The notes beneath the pieces were generated by a model that was not told the DNA's origin, did not search any database, and was given only the letters and a program-made list of their open reading frames with translations. A stretch of DNA of 45,285 bases from Cudoniella acicularis (lineage: Eukaryota; Ascomycota; Leotiomycetes; Helotiales; Helotiaceae). Where the stretch lies: assembly GCA_013054445.1 (NCBI GenBank), contig JAAMPI010000286.1, forward strand, positions 1 through 45,285, given 5' to 3'. Shown one piece after another: positions 20,984 to 32,549 of the stretch (the first letter of the stretch is position 1; each line of letters opens with the position of its first letter). A program made the translations under genes and the position numbers.

Positions 20984-23900
20984 TCAACTCTTCACGCTAC
21001 TCCCGAAACTGCTCACTCCGTCTCTCCATCTTTCTCCGATGTTAAGACCTCCTGCCCATTTTGGCATCTTCATTGTCATCTTCACCCTGCCCTCTACCAC
21101 CGATTCAACCATATTGATGATGCCAAACGTAGTGCTTCCAAGGGCTCTGAAGAGCGCCAAAGTTGCAACACTCCAAAGGATAAAGCTCAGGTAGAAATTG
21201 CTCCCAACATCGGTATTACCATACGCTTCACTGACGGCCATTGCAAGGATTGCATTCGCAATCATCCAGCAAAGAACCATGTATGTTCGCACAGATCTGT
21301 AGTAATCTTCCTGCTGCTGAGCTTCCGAGACTTCAGGCTTTGGAACTTCGATTCTATCCCTGAGATTGCGGAGTGCTTCATCGTAGCCAGAGTCGATATC
21401 TAGCTGCTCCGAAGGCATTTCCAACTCGACTGTGGACCCCTTTCCGCGCGCTTCAGCAGATCCTAGATCAGTATGGATGATGTTGTCTCCCTTGGTACCC
21501 CAAGAAATATCGTGCGTGTTGCAGAAGGCGTAAACTTGGAGTGTGCAGATGTACGAAGGCAGGAGCAGGAAATACTGAGCGGAGGATGTGATCATGTGCC
21601 AGGGATCGAGGTACAAGAAGGACATCAGAAAATAGAGTCCCATTGTCGAGCCGGTAGAGACTATGAGGTTTGTGAAGGTGTTGTTGCCAAGGCTGAGGTT
21701 TGAGTCTTTCTTCTTCAATTGGCGGATGACGATGTAGAACGCGGCGAATGTGTTGTAAGCCATGATGATCGAGTAGACGACCATCGATGTGAGGTAGAGC
21801 TTCTTAGCACCTTGAGGTCGGTTACCCATGGAGAGGATAAATTGCGTGCAGATCAGCAGGACACAGGTATACCGCAAGATGGTGAAGATTACGAGACCAA
21901 TGTTGTGACCGAAAGGATCGACAGTAGGATCAGAGAGAGATCCAGCCACGAAGTAGAAGGTTAGGTAGAAATTGGCTAGCGAGAAGAAGGTGAAGAGCAA
22001 ACTGATGAATTGGTAGACGAATTCGATGTGCAGAAGGATTTTGCGGCCGATTGTGTGATCTGTGTGCCAAATCTGCTTGAAGTGGACTAGGGAGTAGACT
22101 GCTGCGAAAAAGGCGCCGTTGAGCATCTTCTTCGCTGGGATATGAATTCAGGAACGGTATCTATGTCGTGTTAGTGGAGGTATCGAAAAAAGAAATGCAG
22201 ACATACCTGGAACATCGGTTTCTCCTGTGCAACTTTTCACGTATTTCAACACCCATTTTTCATCTCTTTTTGCTACGAGTTCCCAACAGAGGATACGATC
22301 TTCCGCCAAGTACATGTTCGCGGTAAAGACGTCTGCATTTTGGCCATGCAAAGTCTCTCCCTTGAAGTACTGACTCAGAGGACCGTGCCCTGTGTGATCA
22401 TTTTGCAGAGCGTGGTATCGATATGCACTCAAAGCACCGGGAAGCACAGTGATATACCCGAACACACTCTCTAACGGCTTGTCCAGGATATTTGACATCT
22501 TGTACTCGAAATTCTGGGAAGCTACCAAAGGGTTCAAAAGATGAACTCCTAATCTTCCTTTCATGGCTTTGATTTCACCACAAGCGCCGGCGACATTAGA
22601 GTCTGTGTCGAAGGCCTTCCACAAATGGTAGAGAGAATTTCCTCCGGGTTTTGTTCCCACATCCAAAAGGATACAAATGTTTGGTGTGAGAGCCCTTCCA
22701 AATGCGTTGAAAAACCAGCGATGCGAGTTCAATTTCTTGGCGTTCTTTTCCTTTAAACAAAATATCATTTGACAAGGAACTATTCCCTTTTCCGCACCCT
22801 TAAATTTGAGGTCTGAGTCGAGAGAAACCTGGGTTGTGTATTCGTAAACATGCGCTTGTACTTCTTTCTGGTTGACCAAGTTCTTCGCGATACCATCCTG
22901 GTAAACGCCCATAGCAGCAAGTGCATCGAGTGTCCGAGGATGGACCTTTTGTCGCCCATCAGAAACAATACAGACTACAATCTTTTGCCACCCGTGCTCT
23001 CCCCATGTTCTGGATTTTGATCGAGAGCAAAAATGGGAGACATTCTTCATGACTGCGTGCATAGTCCTGGTAAAGTCAATCTCGTTTTCATTGTACATGG
23101 TGATGCAAATAAAAAGTTCAGTCTCTCGTGCTGTAGGCCCAATGTTTTGGCGCAATTTGTAACCTTTGGATACAAAATCATCAGGGTCGCAGGTAACGGC
23201 TGTGTATCGCATGTGGGTAAACTCAGTCTCGTCCCGTCGTGGCAAGAAACTGTATAAGATGGTAGGAATTTTGCACTCGAGGATGAGCTCTCCATTGATC
23301 AATCGGACTTCCTTTTTGGCCATTTGCGCTTGTCGAGCCCCTCTGCGCTCTTGCTTTCCATCTGGTGCTGGGCCATAATGCTCGTAGTCTTCCTTGCTTT
23401 CTGTATCATCCGTAAGGGTGTCATTTGACATGTAAGACTCTCTTGTTTTCAGTCCATGATGCGATTTTAGAGGACTATCCGGCCCAAAAACATCATCTCC
23501 ATCGCCAATGTCATTCTCTAAGGGGATGGAAATCGTCGCATCATCTGCAAAGGTAGAGTTTCGAGCCGAAGCACCTGGACCTGAGAAAAGTGGTGCTGGA
23601 GGTAGTGGGCGTCTAGGGCTACCTCCATATCTAGAGGATGGTGTTCCCGGTCTCGGGCTACCATTGAGGTCCACCGGTTCGTACCTCAAATCTGCGGGAG
23701 GTGGCCGCACAAATTCCGAGGATTCTCTCGATGGTGACCAAGATCGTGTTGGTGATGCCCGCCCGCTTGGAGAATATGGGACATATTGTGTCTCCGAAGG
23801 AGCCATTGAAGGTGCGCTATCGATGATTGAAGGGGCTCGCGAGTGTGTAGAGGTGACAGAGGGTTGATAGGATCTGCGCGGAGTATAGGTACTGTTTTTA

Positions 23901-24313
23901 CTAGTGTGTAAGCTTGATGAATTCTTTAACTGCGACTCCAATCTTGAAAGTGGGTATTTGACAGGAGTTCGCAGAGATCTCCTGCGAGAAGGCCCTGGAG
24001 GTAGAACTGGAAGATCCACTGCCGGCACTTTCTGCATCTTGCAGCTTAACACAGCTTCTTCCTCTTCCTTGAGAGACATAAGGTGTGCCGGAGTCGAAAC
24101 TTGAGTCTTTCTGATTTGCGCAATAGGTGGACGCTGTAGATTCTGTGATACATACGGTCGATTATTTTCATCGTCTTGTGATGTCAACAAACGGATTTGG
24201 GATGAGTCGGATGGGTGTCCGTTGGAAGTAGATCCATTTTCGTCTCCATAAGCAGGAGGTTCGGAGTAGTAAGGAGGTCGCGAGGGCGTATTTGGACTGT
24301 CCATCTCGCTCAA
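20984..24313 (-). CDS. CHS1: Class I chitin synthase (one-base deletion in the QRRRW motif as sequenced)
   Basis: Two exons: 24313-22207 and 22160-20984 (donor GTATGT, acceptor CATAG). The enzyme polymerises UDP-GlcNAc into chitin at the plasma membrane. A Pro/Ser-rich N-terminus of about 330 residues precedes the conserved block: [20 protein letters not shown], the glycosyltransferase core with [14 protein letters not shown] and [10 protein letters not shown], then [12 protein letters not shown] and [17 protein letters not shown]. The C-terminal half has several membrane helices ([20 protein letters not shown] onward). The motif wording matches class I (Neurospora chs-3 group). At 22124 a single C is missing on the plus strand, so the QRRRW-L-N-G motif reads AGAAGATGCTCAAC instead of AGAAGATGGCTCAAC and the frame breaks. 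Both sides are otherwise perfectly conserved, so a base-calling error is most likely. Restored length would be about 1094 residues. Confidence 0.95.
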
Positions 24314-25168
24314 TTCTTCAATGTTTTCGCGCCAATTGCGCCTGTTCAGGCTCGAGGAATGTTATTTGCTTCAATTCATGCGACAGGAGGGCTGTGTGGC
24401 GGTGATGATAATTGCGATGACGATTAGTTCGGAATAAGGATTTGCACAGTTCTTGCGATGCTCAATTGTATTTGCGAGGAACAGTGGGATTGTAAAGCTT
24501 CCCAGTGTTTGGCTGACATTTGAGCCTTGCGACTTTGCTTTCGTCAGTGTTTCGCTGCGGCTTCACGCGTTGACATGGCAACCGTAAGAGATTGCCGCTC
24601 TTGTTAGTACATCACGTGACACGATAACGGAATCTACTCCGTAAGCCTTCTGTGAGTAATTGAGCAGCATGTTCATTTTTACAATTCCATTGGAGAGAAC
24701 TGACTGGAAATAGTAAATCACTCGAAGTACATTATCTTCATTTCGAGAATCACAGGTATTAGTTCGACATCCTCTCATTATTGTCCGGGTCTGCATCATG
24801 AAGCTTTTAAAAGAATCCTCATTCGTGGGATCGTAAATGTACAAAGCCTCCCTCCGTTCTTTTTCTCCTTTATTTCATCTCCATCTTCTCTGTCCATCCA
24901 CAAAGTCTCTATATCCTCCACTACAAAAAATTTAAGCCTCTGATCAGGTCACTGCCGAAATGGGGCTAGAGATCTTTAACGATGCAAGAGGGGGGGGGAA
25001 TTAATGGCGGCCCCAGCGCCAGATGAAGTTTGATGACAAGAAAATTGCGTGAGCCGTAGATGCTCCGGATCAGAACGATGCTGATGTATGTAGTAATGTA
25101 CAGGGAGTTGAACCAAGATCAGAGGCTTGTGATGGGTATAAATGTTCGAGAAGCTGAGATGTCATTAC
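24314..25168. other. Intergenic between CHS1 and MSB2
   Basis: The promoter region of the chitin synthase and the 3' flank of MSB2; both genes run leftward. It contains CACGTGACAC near 24612. A 93-codon minus-strand frame (24563-24844) has no recognisable domain and ends in the chitin synthase promoter; I reject it. Confidence 0.5.
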
Positions 25169-28100
25169 TTAATTCCAGCCGAGGGAGTTCTCTGCCATCA
25201 TCGGCGCCGAGATTTGTTGTGTTCGTGCCGAGTTCCCCGCGCTTCGGCCACTGCCCCTGCTATTCCGATCATGGTTCGTTCCACCAGGTGTGACACGGCC
25301 ACCAGACATGAAAGCATTTGCACCGCCCATAAGAGCGGGGCTCCCGGATTGTCTCATTTCTGATGGGCTCATGATAGAGCTTGATCGTCGATGGGCTTGC
25401 TTGCGTTTCTTGTACCTCCGAGCAAACAAGAACATAGCAGCACCATATGCAGCTGATGCTCCAACAGCACACAACGCGATCCCTGCGGTCGTTCCGCTCA
25501 CAGATGGTGATGAGCTCTGGGGATTATCGCCGAAAACTCCGTTGTTGTTACCTGAGGCGGAGCTTGATGAGGGCGAGCTGCCGCCTGCGGTTCCCGTCGA
25601 GGATCCGTCCAAATTAGTTCCTGGAGTGATTGGAATCGCAGGGTTAATGTAACCCATCAGGTCCTGGACACTGGCGTTGGCATTGTTATATAACCCCGAG
25701 ATTGGAATGTGGATATCGAGACTAAGAGTGTTGACCATATTTGAAGGAATGTATGCTATGGCAAGGGTAGTAGTGTAACCAAGTGTATGGATTGTATCCA
25801 GTGGCATGAGGTTTTGGAGCTGAACTTCTTCTGGTTTCAAGCCTAATCCGCCAGCAATACCAATTGGGAGGTATGTGAAGATTTGAGCTGATGACAGGGA
25901 GTTGGCCACAACGAATGGATAATTCAACGAGTACGTGAATCCAAGTTGGACCGTCGAATAGCCTTCTGGAGCATTAGGATTTGGATTTGCATCAGGATTT
26001 GTGATGACCTGGGGTAACGCGGGGTCAATGCCAGTTGGCTGTGGAGCTGTGCTTTGACCGGATATAGCTGCTGAAGACTGTGCGATGATGGTTACTGGCA
26101 ACCACGTGGATGCGCTATTTGTCGTTGTCGGAACAACAGTCTGGGGGTTGTTCGTGATAGATGGGGCAACTTCTGTGGAAGAGGGGATTGAGGAAGGAGC
26201 AACGGTCGAGAGGGTAGTCTCGGGAATTGAAATTGGTGCTGAAGTTGCAAGAGTGGCATTGGTGGGCAGAGATGTGCTGATTGTTGCGGCAGACGACGGT
26301 GATACGGTTGGAGAAATCAAGGTGGTTGGGGCACTCGTAGCGGTCGCGATTGATGTGTTATTAACCGACACAGGTGGAGTTGTGATGTCGGTTGGGGTAG
26401 TCGATGGTGTTGTCGCTGGAAGCGATGTCACGGTATTGGACGAAGGGGTGGCAATAGCAGTGCTTGCGGTCGTTGCGCTTTGAGTACCAGTTGCACTTGC
26501 AGAAGAAAGAACGGATCCTGTTGGTGCAGAAGAAGAGACACTTGGGGTTGTGGCAGTTTGAATCGAGGCACTAGATCCACTTGTAGAAAGGGGTGTCCCA
26601 GTTGGAGCACTGCTAGGAGTTGATGCAGTTCCAGAGACAGATACTGTAGTTGGGGCGCTGCTAGGAGTTGATCCGGTTCCAGAAACAGATACAGTAGTTG
26701 GGGCACTGCTAGGATTCGTCACAGCCGCCGATGAAGATAGGATGCTGGAAATAATGCTGGAAATGATGCTGTCCGGGTTGGTCGAAGCAAAGCTTGAAGG
26801 CGCTGCTGACAGTGGGGTTGTAGCTATCGACCCAGCAGATCCTGATACAGTGGCTACGCTGGTGGGAGCTGCACTTGCTGGAGCAGAAGTACCTAAAGCA
26901 GTGGTTGGTGCGGTGGGAACAGAGACGATTGGGAGTGAGCTTGACCCAGCTGTGCTTGAGACGACTGAGCCAACTGATGAGACTACCGATCCGATACTAC
27001 TGAGAATAGATGAAATACCAGTGGGATTTCCAGTAAGGCTGATACCTGATGGCAAAACAACCGGAGCAGTGGTCGTTTGAGCAGCTGGTGCTGTTGTTCC
27101 TCCAGTTCCTCCAGATGGAGAAATGCCCGCTGGTGTTGACAAGGCGGCGCCTGACTCCGTTGAACCGGCTGGAATTGAAAAAGTTGGTACTATTTGAACG
27201 GGTACAGTTGAAGCTGCAGCAGCCCCTGTGCCAGTTCCTAGAAGAGCGCTAGAAGCCTCTGACAACAAAGAACTAACAGGTGGAATAATACCCGGTGCTG
27301 TCGTTGAAGCCGCAGCTGGGGCTGTTGTTCCTCCTGTGCCCGAAAATGAGATCCCAACTGAAGTTGCTTGCGCGGTCGATGTTGGCGCAGCTTCGATTGA
27401 ACTGGAAGACGTCCAAACACCACCTGGTCCAAATGTGATTGCACCGCTTAAGCTTGTCGCAGCTGAAGAGGCTAGGACAACGCTTGATGCCAGTGAAGCA
27501 GTTGAGGGACTAGTTGGAAGAGGGAAGGTAGATGGTACAGCCCCTGTTGACCCTACTGCATTTGAGGCGGTAGGAAGAACTATAATGGATGGCGCGGATC
27601 CTGTTGACCCTACTATACCCGAGGCGGTAGGAAGAACTATAATGGATGGCGCGGATCCGGTTGACCCTACTATACCCGAGGCGGTAGGAAGAACTATAAT
27701 CGATGGCGAGGATCCTGTCGAGCCGATTGGGTTCGAAGAAGTAGGCGGGAGTACAACAACTGGCGAAGATCCTGTTAACCCTACTAGGATTGAAGATCCT
27801 GTCGATCCTACTTGACTAGATCCAACAGAACCAGAAATTCCAGCAGAGTTCGCAGTTGGGCTTCTCGGTGCTGTATTGCTACTTGGTGGTATAACGGTTG
27901 TATCCGACACAACTACTGTCGTTACCGAATCTGAGCTAGAAGTTGATTGAGAATTTAAGCCCGTTGGTAGTAAAGGATTATTAATACTGTCGAATAAGTT
28001 TCCGGTTGTACCAGCACCACCGGTTGTAGATCCACTACTTGATGTTCCATGCCCCAGCAAGTCTGACAAAGATCGTCCAGAAGTCGTAGAAGATGAGAAA

Positions 28101-28276
28101 GATGTTGAGTCTTGCGTCGTCGAACTGCTCGTTGTTGAGTCGCTACTCGTCGTGGAATTTATGAATATCGCGCGCTTTATTTGTCGAGGGAAATAGAATC
28201 TAGGCCGTTCGGCTTCGGCGCTGGCGAGCGTAGAAAGGACCGCCACGGAGGCCACAAATAACGAAGGTGTATGCAT
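25169..28276 (-). CDS. MSB2: Msb2-type signalling mucin, 1035 aa
   Basis: One uninterrupted exon. A signal peptide (LFVASVAVLSTLASAEA) opens a very large Ser/Thr/Pro/Ala ectodomain, expected to be heavily O-mannosylated. It contains perfect 19-residue repeats (GSTGSAPSIIVLPTASGIV) and 16-residue repeats. A conserved non-repetitive module of about 120 residues (YSTVQLGFTYSLNYPFVV ... LDIHIPISGLY) lies just outside one membrane helix (GIALCAVGASAAYGAAMFLF, about 930-951). A basic cytoplasmic tail of about 84 residues (RRYKKRKQ, SPSEMRQSGSP) follows. This is the layout of fungal Msb2, the plasma-membrane sensor upstream of the Fus3/Kss1-type MAP kinase pathway, which in plant pathogens controls surface sensing and appressorium formation. 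Identification rests on architecture and the conserved juxtamembrane module. Confidence 0.9.
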   Translation of the reverse strand: MHTPSLFVASVAVLSTLASAEAERPRFYFPRQIKRAIFINSTTSSDSTTSSSTTQDSTSFSSSTTSGRSLSDLLGHGTSSSGSTTGGAGTTGNLFDSINNPLLPTGLNSQSTSSSDSVTTVVVSDTTVIPPSSNTAPRSPTANSAGISGSVGSSQVGSTGSSILVGLTGSSPVVVLPPTSSNPIGSTGSSPSIIVLPTASGIVGSTGSAPSIIVLPTASGIVGSTGSAPSIIVLPTASNAVGSTGAVPSTFPLPTSPSTASLASSVVLASSAATSLSGAITFGPGGVWTSSSSIEAAPTSTAQATSVGISFSGTGGTTAPAAASTTAPGIIPPVSSLLSEASSALLGTGTGAAAASTVPVQIVPTFSIPAGSTESGAALSTPAGISPSGGTGGTTAPAAQTTTAPVVLPSGISLTGNPTGISSILSSIGSVVSSVGSVVSSTAGSSSLPIVSVPTAPTTALGTSAPASAAPTSVATVSGSAGSIATTPLSAAPSSFASTNPDSIISSIISSILSSSAAVTNPSSAPTTVSVSGTGSTPSSAPTTVSVSGTASTPSSAPTGTPLSTSGSSASIQTATTPSVSSSAPTGSVLSSASATGTQSATTASTAIATPSSNTVTSLPATTPSTTPTDITTPPVSVNNTSIATATSAPTTLISPTVSPSSAATISTSLPTNATLATSAPISIPETTLSTVAPSSIPSSTEVAPSITNNPQTVVPTTTNSASTWLPVTIIAQSSAAISGQSTAPQPTGIDPALPQVITNPDANPNPNAPEGYSTVQLGFTYSLNYPFVVANSLSSAQIFTYLPIGIAGGLGLKPEEVQLQNLMPLDTIHTLGYTTTLAIAYIPSNMVNTLSLDIHIPISGLYNNANASVQDLMGYINPAIPITPGTNLDGSSTGTAGGSSPSSSSASGNNNGVFGDNPQSSSPSVSGTTAGIALCAVGASAAYGAAMFLFARRYKKRKQAHRRSSSIMSPSEMRQSGSPALMGGANAFMSGGRVTPGGTNHDRNSRGSGRSAGNSARTQQISAPMMAENSLGWN
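26601..26710 (-). repeat. 48-bp coding repeats in MSB2
   Basis: Three units start at 26601, 26649 and 26697 on the plus strand, each with GTTGGNGCNCTGCTAGG. They encode 16-residue Ser/Thr/Pro-rich repeats (SSAPTTVSVSGTGSTP type) of the mucin domain. Confidence 0.85.
27543..27799 (-). repeat. 57-bp coding tandem repeats in MSB2
   Basis: Units start at 27543, 27600, 27657, 27714 and 27771 with an exact 57-base period, opening CCTGTTGACCCTACT or a close variant. They encode 19-residue units of the type GSTGSAPSIIVLPTASGIV near the N-terminal third of the mucin. The two units starting at 27600 and 27657 are almost identical in DNA, which points to recent duplication or array turnover. Confidence 0.92.
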
Positions 28277-29111
28277 CCTGTCAATTCTTTGTATTGGAAT
28301 TTAATCTTGAAAGGTAGACGTGAAGAGTGGATGAAAGGTGTTTGAGATCTATTCGAGTCAGCGACAATGTCGATTGCCAACAGGTCAGCTAGACTGACTG
28401 TCAGGGCAAATTGTATTAACGAGTGTACTTGACAAAGATGTCAACGAGTGTGTCTATGTTTCCAGTCAGTATTCGTCGCAAATATTGAATTGTGTTCGCA
28501 TGAATGATCCGCCAGATCCTCTCCCAGCGACCGAACGGCAGCGCGCGAAAGGGCCCAAGCGAGAAACACGATGTTTTCTGCTGAAGAAAAAGGAGCGTCG
28601 ACTCACTTGGTCGATTAGAGTATCAGTCGTAAATCAAATCGCGGGTCTCAAAGGAGTGTCGTGACGAAAAGTCGTCGAAAGAGGTGGGTCTGGGGTGGTC
28701 GTCCTTCACAACTTCGATTTCGATCCGGGTCATGGACGAGCAACCATTATCCAACGGCCTCCCGAGGCTCTTCGCGATATCGTATCGTCAACTCGTAGAA
28801 GGCGTGCGGGCAAGCTGCACGAGTTGAAGGCGAGCACTACGAGTGAGGTGGAGAAGGAGAGGAGGAGCGAAAGGAGGAGGAGGAGGGCGAGGGAGGTTGA
28901 GAATAAGAGTTATATTCCTGGTTGAGTTTTTAAGGGGTGTCTGTGGTGTTTGGGTTTTGGGAGGGAGGTGGAGTTGAGTAAGGTGGTAAGGTGGTTTGTT
29001 GTGAAATTAGTTTAATATATGATTTTAAGATGATAGGATAGATAAACTCTACGTTAGTTGAGGTATAAATATATACTATTTCTTTTATTATAAGTCCTGC
29101 CGAAACAGACA
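28277..29111. other. MSB2 promoter region, no gene seen
   Basis: Upstream of the MSB2 start. A 76-codon plus-strand frame at 28695-28925 has an Arg/Glu-rich end (RRSERRRRRAR) but no motif. I leave it out as a likely chance frame. Confidence 0.45.
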
Positions 29112-29700
29112 TAGGGGTGGGCGTGAATATAAGTAAACCTATACCTACCTCTCTAGGTATTACCTACTTATATTCTAGCGGTTTAGATATAAACTCGTTA
29201 GGTGCGGGTAGGTATAGGTTAAAGTTATAAAAATATTATAGTGTTATACTTATATTATAGATATAAAGATATTAAAAAAAATAATAGCTTTACTTAGTCT
29301 AGGCTTTTTAATTTTTAAGCTTTATAGAGTTTATATCTTTCTAGATTTTTTTCTTTTTTTATTAAATTAGCTTTTATAAAATATATATAAAGTGTATATA
29401 TAATATAAAACGCTAATACTATTAACCTAAATATTAAGAAGAAATTATTTAATTAAAACTAATAAATAGTAAAATAGAAAGGAACTGGTAAACTAGTTAA
29501 GCTTATATATTATATTAAGAAAATAAATTAAAATATTATATAGCTCTTTAAATCTATATATTTATTATATTTGATTTTATATACTTTATATTTAATTTAT
29601 TTTTAAAGATAAGTTTTAAAGTAATTCGATTTTATTTAATTTATCTTAATAAGAATAATATATCTGTATATTCTCGATTTTAGGGAATCTAAAGGTGATC
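29112..29700. mobile_element. Very AT-rich block, probable decayed transposon
   Basis: A sharp boundary near 29112 begins TAGGGGTGGGCGTGAATATA, which resembles hAT-family ends in fungi. After it, bases 29220-29690 are overwhelmingly A+T with only short frames. I find no matching right end or target duplication. Such composition is what RIP leaves in repeats. The block ends abruptly just before the 3' end of a 2EXR-type gene. Confidence 0.5.
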
Positions 29701-29708
29701 ATCACTCT

Positions 29709-30650
29709 CTAATCATCTATCACTACGAACTCCCTGTTGCAACACCACTGTTGCTCATCAGGAGATACAAGCAAGCTCCTTAATCTATCGTACTTCAGAG
29801 CCCGTATCGTATTATCATCAGGCCCCAAATCCAACATCACAAACTGGCCCCAGGAACCAATCCTTCCAACGCCATCACGCAAATACCATAGCTGCTCTTC
29901 GGTGATTCCAGGCCGCTCTAGGAGCACCTTGAACTTGTCTTCCCAAAATTGATAGTTGATCCTAAGGTCAGTGTACGTGTTCCGAAGATTGATCCCAACT
30001 ATCTCCTCCACGCTCATAAGCGGGCCGCAATACGTGTGGGCTTTAGGGTGCTCCGGAAAGGTGACCTGCTCATCGGTAGTGACATTTCCATCGCTGGCGA
30101 GCATGCGAAGCGAATCCAATAGGTGATTGAGCGAGCGTGAGACGGATATCTTCTTGATAGAATTAAAACCCACCAGTTTAGAGATCCGTCCAATTCCCTC
30201 TTCATGTGTGAAGTAGCCGTCGGAGAAGGTAGAGCGGTAACTACCGAAGTTTTCTTTTTCGCCATGAGTGTACAGCCAAAGAGCGTGCAGCGATTCAAGG
30301 TCGAAATGGATGTACTGTTTATTAGGATCGAAGTAGATTTTCGGTCCGCGAAACTGTATAAATTTTTCAAGGAGTCGTAAGGTCTCGTTGCGGCTTTCGA
30401 CATTGACTCTGAGTCCTAGGAGGCGATTTCCAGCTGTTGTAAGGTGGAATTTAAATTCATGTTTATTATTAACCTCGGAGGAGCTTCTACCCTTGCCCTT
30501 TTAAAGAAGAAAGAATGGCAACGATGCTGTGAATTTAACGGGGATATACTTTCCTTCTAGAGCTGCTAAGCCCCAGATTTTGTGACGAACTTCGGCAGGT
30601 AGTTCCCCGAATTTTGGAAATCTTGTGAGGGCTGTGGATGTAGACGCCAT
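29709..30650 (-). CDS. 2EXR-domain protein, copy 1
   Basis: From ATG 30650 the product begins MASTSTALTRFPKFGELPAE with VRHKIW next. This is the fungal 2EXR signature (F-P-x-F-x-x-L-P-x-E-x-R-x-x-I-W). Later it has FRGPKIYFDPNKQYIHFDLE, the second conserved block, and a C-terminal region ending at 29709. The whole 942-base span is one frame except for TAA at 30503-30501 (codon 50). A 63-base GT-AG intron at 30549-30487 would preserve the frame and remove this stop. Otherwise the TAA could derive from CAA by C-to-T. 2EXR proteins are a large, lineage-expanded fungal family of unknown biochemical role. Two broken relatives lie next to it. Confidence 0.75.
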
Positions 30651-31660
30651 TGTGTTGACTGAGGTGCTCTTATTTCATATGTTAGAATTTTCGATATGTT
30701 AATAGGTATAATGATTGCAGGGCAGAAGTTATACAGATATTCGGAAGGGTCTGTCTAGAAGGTTGGAACAATACCCTTAAAGGCGGAATACTGTTTTTCC
30801 TTTGATTGTTCTGTTTTATCCTTAAGTAGCAATCAGGGATTCAGAATCTTGTTTCATTATAGCTGTTTTTATTACAATCCATAGAGTATAGACAAAGAAT
30901 AAATGCTTATAGCGATTATAACTCGAAACACGTACTATTAAACTCGCTAAACTGTTAAATATATTCATTATAGAAATCATTAGTATATGACTATTTAATT
31001 GCTGTTTAATTAGTATGTGTTTTGTATTCCGCTTGAAATTAGAGGTGGTTTGTTAATGCGGTAACGGAAGAATCAGAAGATAGCAAGCGTTCGTTAAATT
31101 ATAGGGGCTCATGCGCTGGAACATGGTGATGATACTCTATAATTTATCGAATATCTGTACCCGTTTATCACAAGATGGAATTAATTCGTTCCCGGGGAAA
31201 TATTCGGTTAGTCTCCTACTGCGCACGCCTCGGGAGTCGAGTGTTTCTTGGCCAGTAGGAACTTCTATTTGAAAGGCAATGTCAGAACTACTATCCTACC
31301 TGTGTTCTTATTCTCTGGTTTCTTTAAGCTGACTAGAGGTATTTCTACTAAAGGGGAGCTCTGCGCGCTAGTATTTTAACGAGTAAACCCTATATAAAGC
31401 AATGCTTTTTCTTTTTACTTCTGCCTTTACTTCTCTAGCTATTAGTGATAAAGTTATTATTTATAAGTTCATTTCAACCCAAAAAGGTTAAAAGGATATT
31501 TAAAAGTTACTACTTATATTAATATACGAATTTTCTTAAATAGTTGTCAATTATAGTTCCGGTAATCATTTCACGTCTATTTAATTAATATTAATCACTT
31601 AGGTTTTAAGAGTGTATTTCGGGCGTAATGTATTTTATTGTGCTATGGATCAAATTGGTG
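30651..31660. other. AT-rich intergenic, no gene seen
   Basis: Upstream of 2EXR copy 1 and downstream of copy 2. Only short frames occur, and much of it is AT-rich. I recognise no transposon ends here. Confidence 0.5.
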
Positions 31661-32549
31661 TCAGGGCCGCCTTAATACTGCTACTTCATGAAATAGTAAT
31701 CTATAAGATATTCGACCTCTGTGAGAATGTCTAAGGGTCAGATTCTCCGAGCCTGGAATTCTGCTTGCCAACTCATTTAGTTCTGTTTCATCGAATTCTG
31801 GCTCATTAGATGTTGCCGGCTTCCAAAAGACAAATTCCCGTCTGTGCTTACAATTCCATCGCGTCTGATACTCGGAAATGACCTCTCCAATGTCTGCCTC
31901 TTCCTTGGGGGTGAGATCTTCGAAATTTTCTTCAATGATAGTTGGACTGACAAGAATCCGTTGGAGATTTCTGTAATAAAGCGCGTCAGGCAGTCTCGGG
32001 AAGAAGGGACTGATATAAGTCAACTCATTTTTTGGTGTAGGGTCCAAGAACCAACCTCGTCCAGCTTCCCCAGTACATGGACCATTTCCTCTTTTCCTAT
32101 CGAGGTAGCCCCATTCATCGTTGAAGAGATGGCTCATATCGAGCTTCATGAAATTCTCCCATATCCTATCCAAAGAGAAACCGTGTTACGCCTCGTTATG
32201 GTATGTGTTAGGGAGGTCGGTCCATGTGGGTGATGTTCCTGTCGGCGCTAAAGTAGATCCTAGGTCCTCTGAATTGGAGGAATTGGGGGTTTTCCTCTAG
32301 CGTCACCTCGCGACTTTCGCGATTGGCTCCGAGGCCTCCCAGAGGGCGGCTGCCACCGATGAGTTTGTATTTGAATAGGACTTCTTCGAGGAAGGCCTTT
32401 CTTGATCTTGGGAGAAATGGTGAAGTTGTGACTCGTGCGATGATGTGGTCTTTTCTCGGTCTCATCACAGCGAGACTCTAGATCGTGAGTCGGATTTCTG
32501 TGGGTAACTCCCCAAATCTAGGGAAATTGTTGGGTGTAGAAGAAGTCAT
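31661..32549 (-). pseudogene. 2EXR-domain protein, copy 2 (nonsense codons and a frameshift)
   Basis: ATG 32549 starts MTSSTPNNFPRFGELPTEIR, then LTI followed by TAG at 32480-32478 where the family has Trp (TGG to TAG is G-to-A in the TpG context of RIP). The frame goes on through FLQFRGPRIYFSADRNITH. About 32225-32235 it shifts by one base into TWTDLPNTYHNEA, then TAA (32188-32186), then HGFSLDRIWENFMKLDMSHL and on to YYRNLQRILVSP and a stop at 31661. Order and motifs follow copy 1 and copy 3. Three lesions make function unlikely. Confidence 0.82.

Noticed and set aside
20696..21403. 235-codon plus-strand open frame
   Set aside because: Mostly antisense to the conserved C-terminal exon of the chitin synthase, so it is a shadow.
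27228..27815. 195-codon plus-strand frame with repeats
   Set aside because: Antisense to the MSB2 mucin repeats; its repetitiveness comes from the real gene.
30501..30503. In-frame stop in 2EXR copy 1 as proof of a pseudogene
   Set aside because: A frame-preserving 63-bp GT-AG intron could remove it, so I keep the gene as possibly intact.
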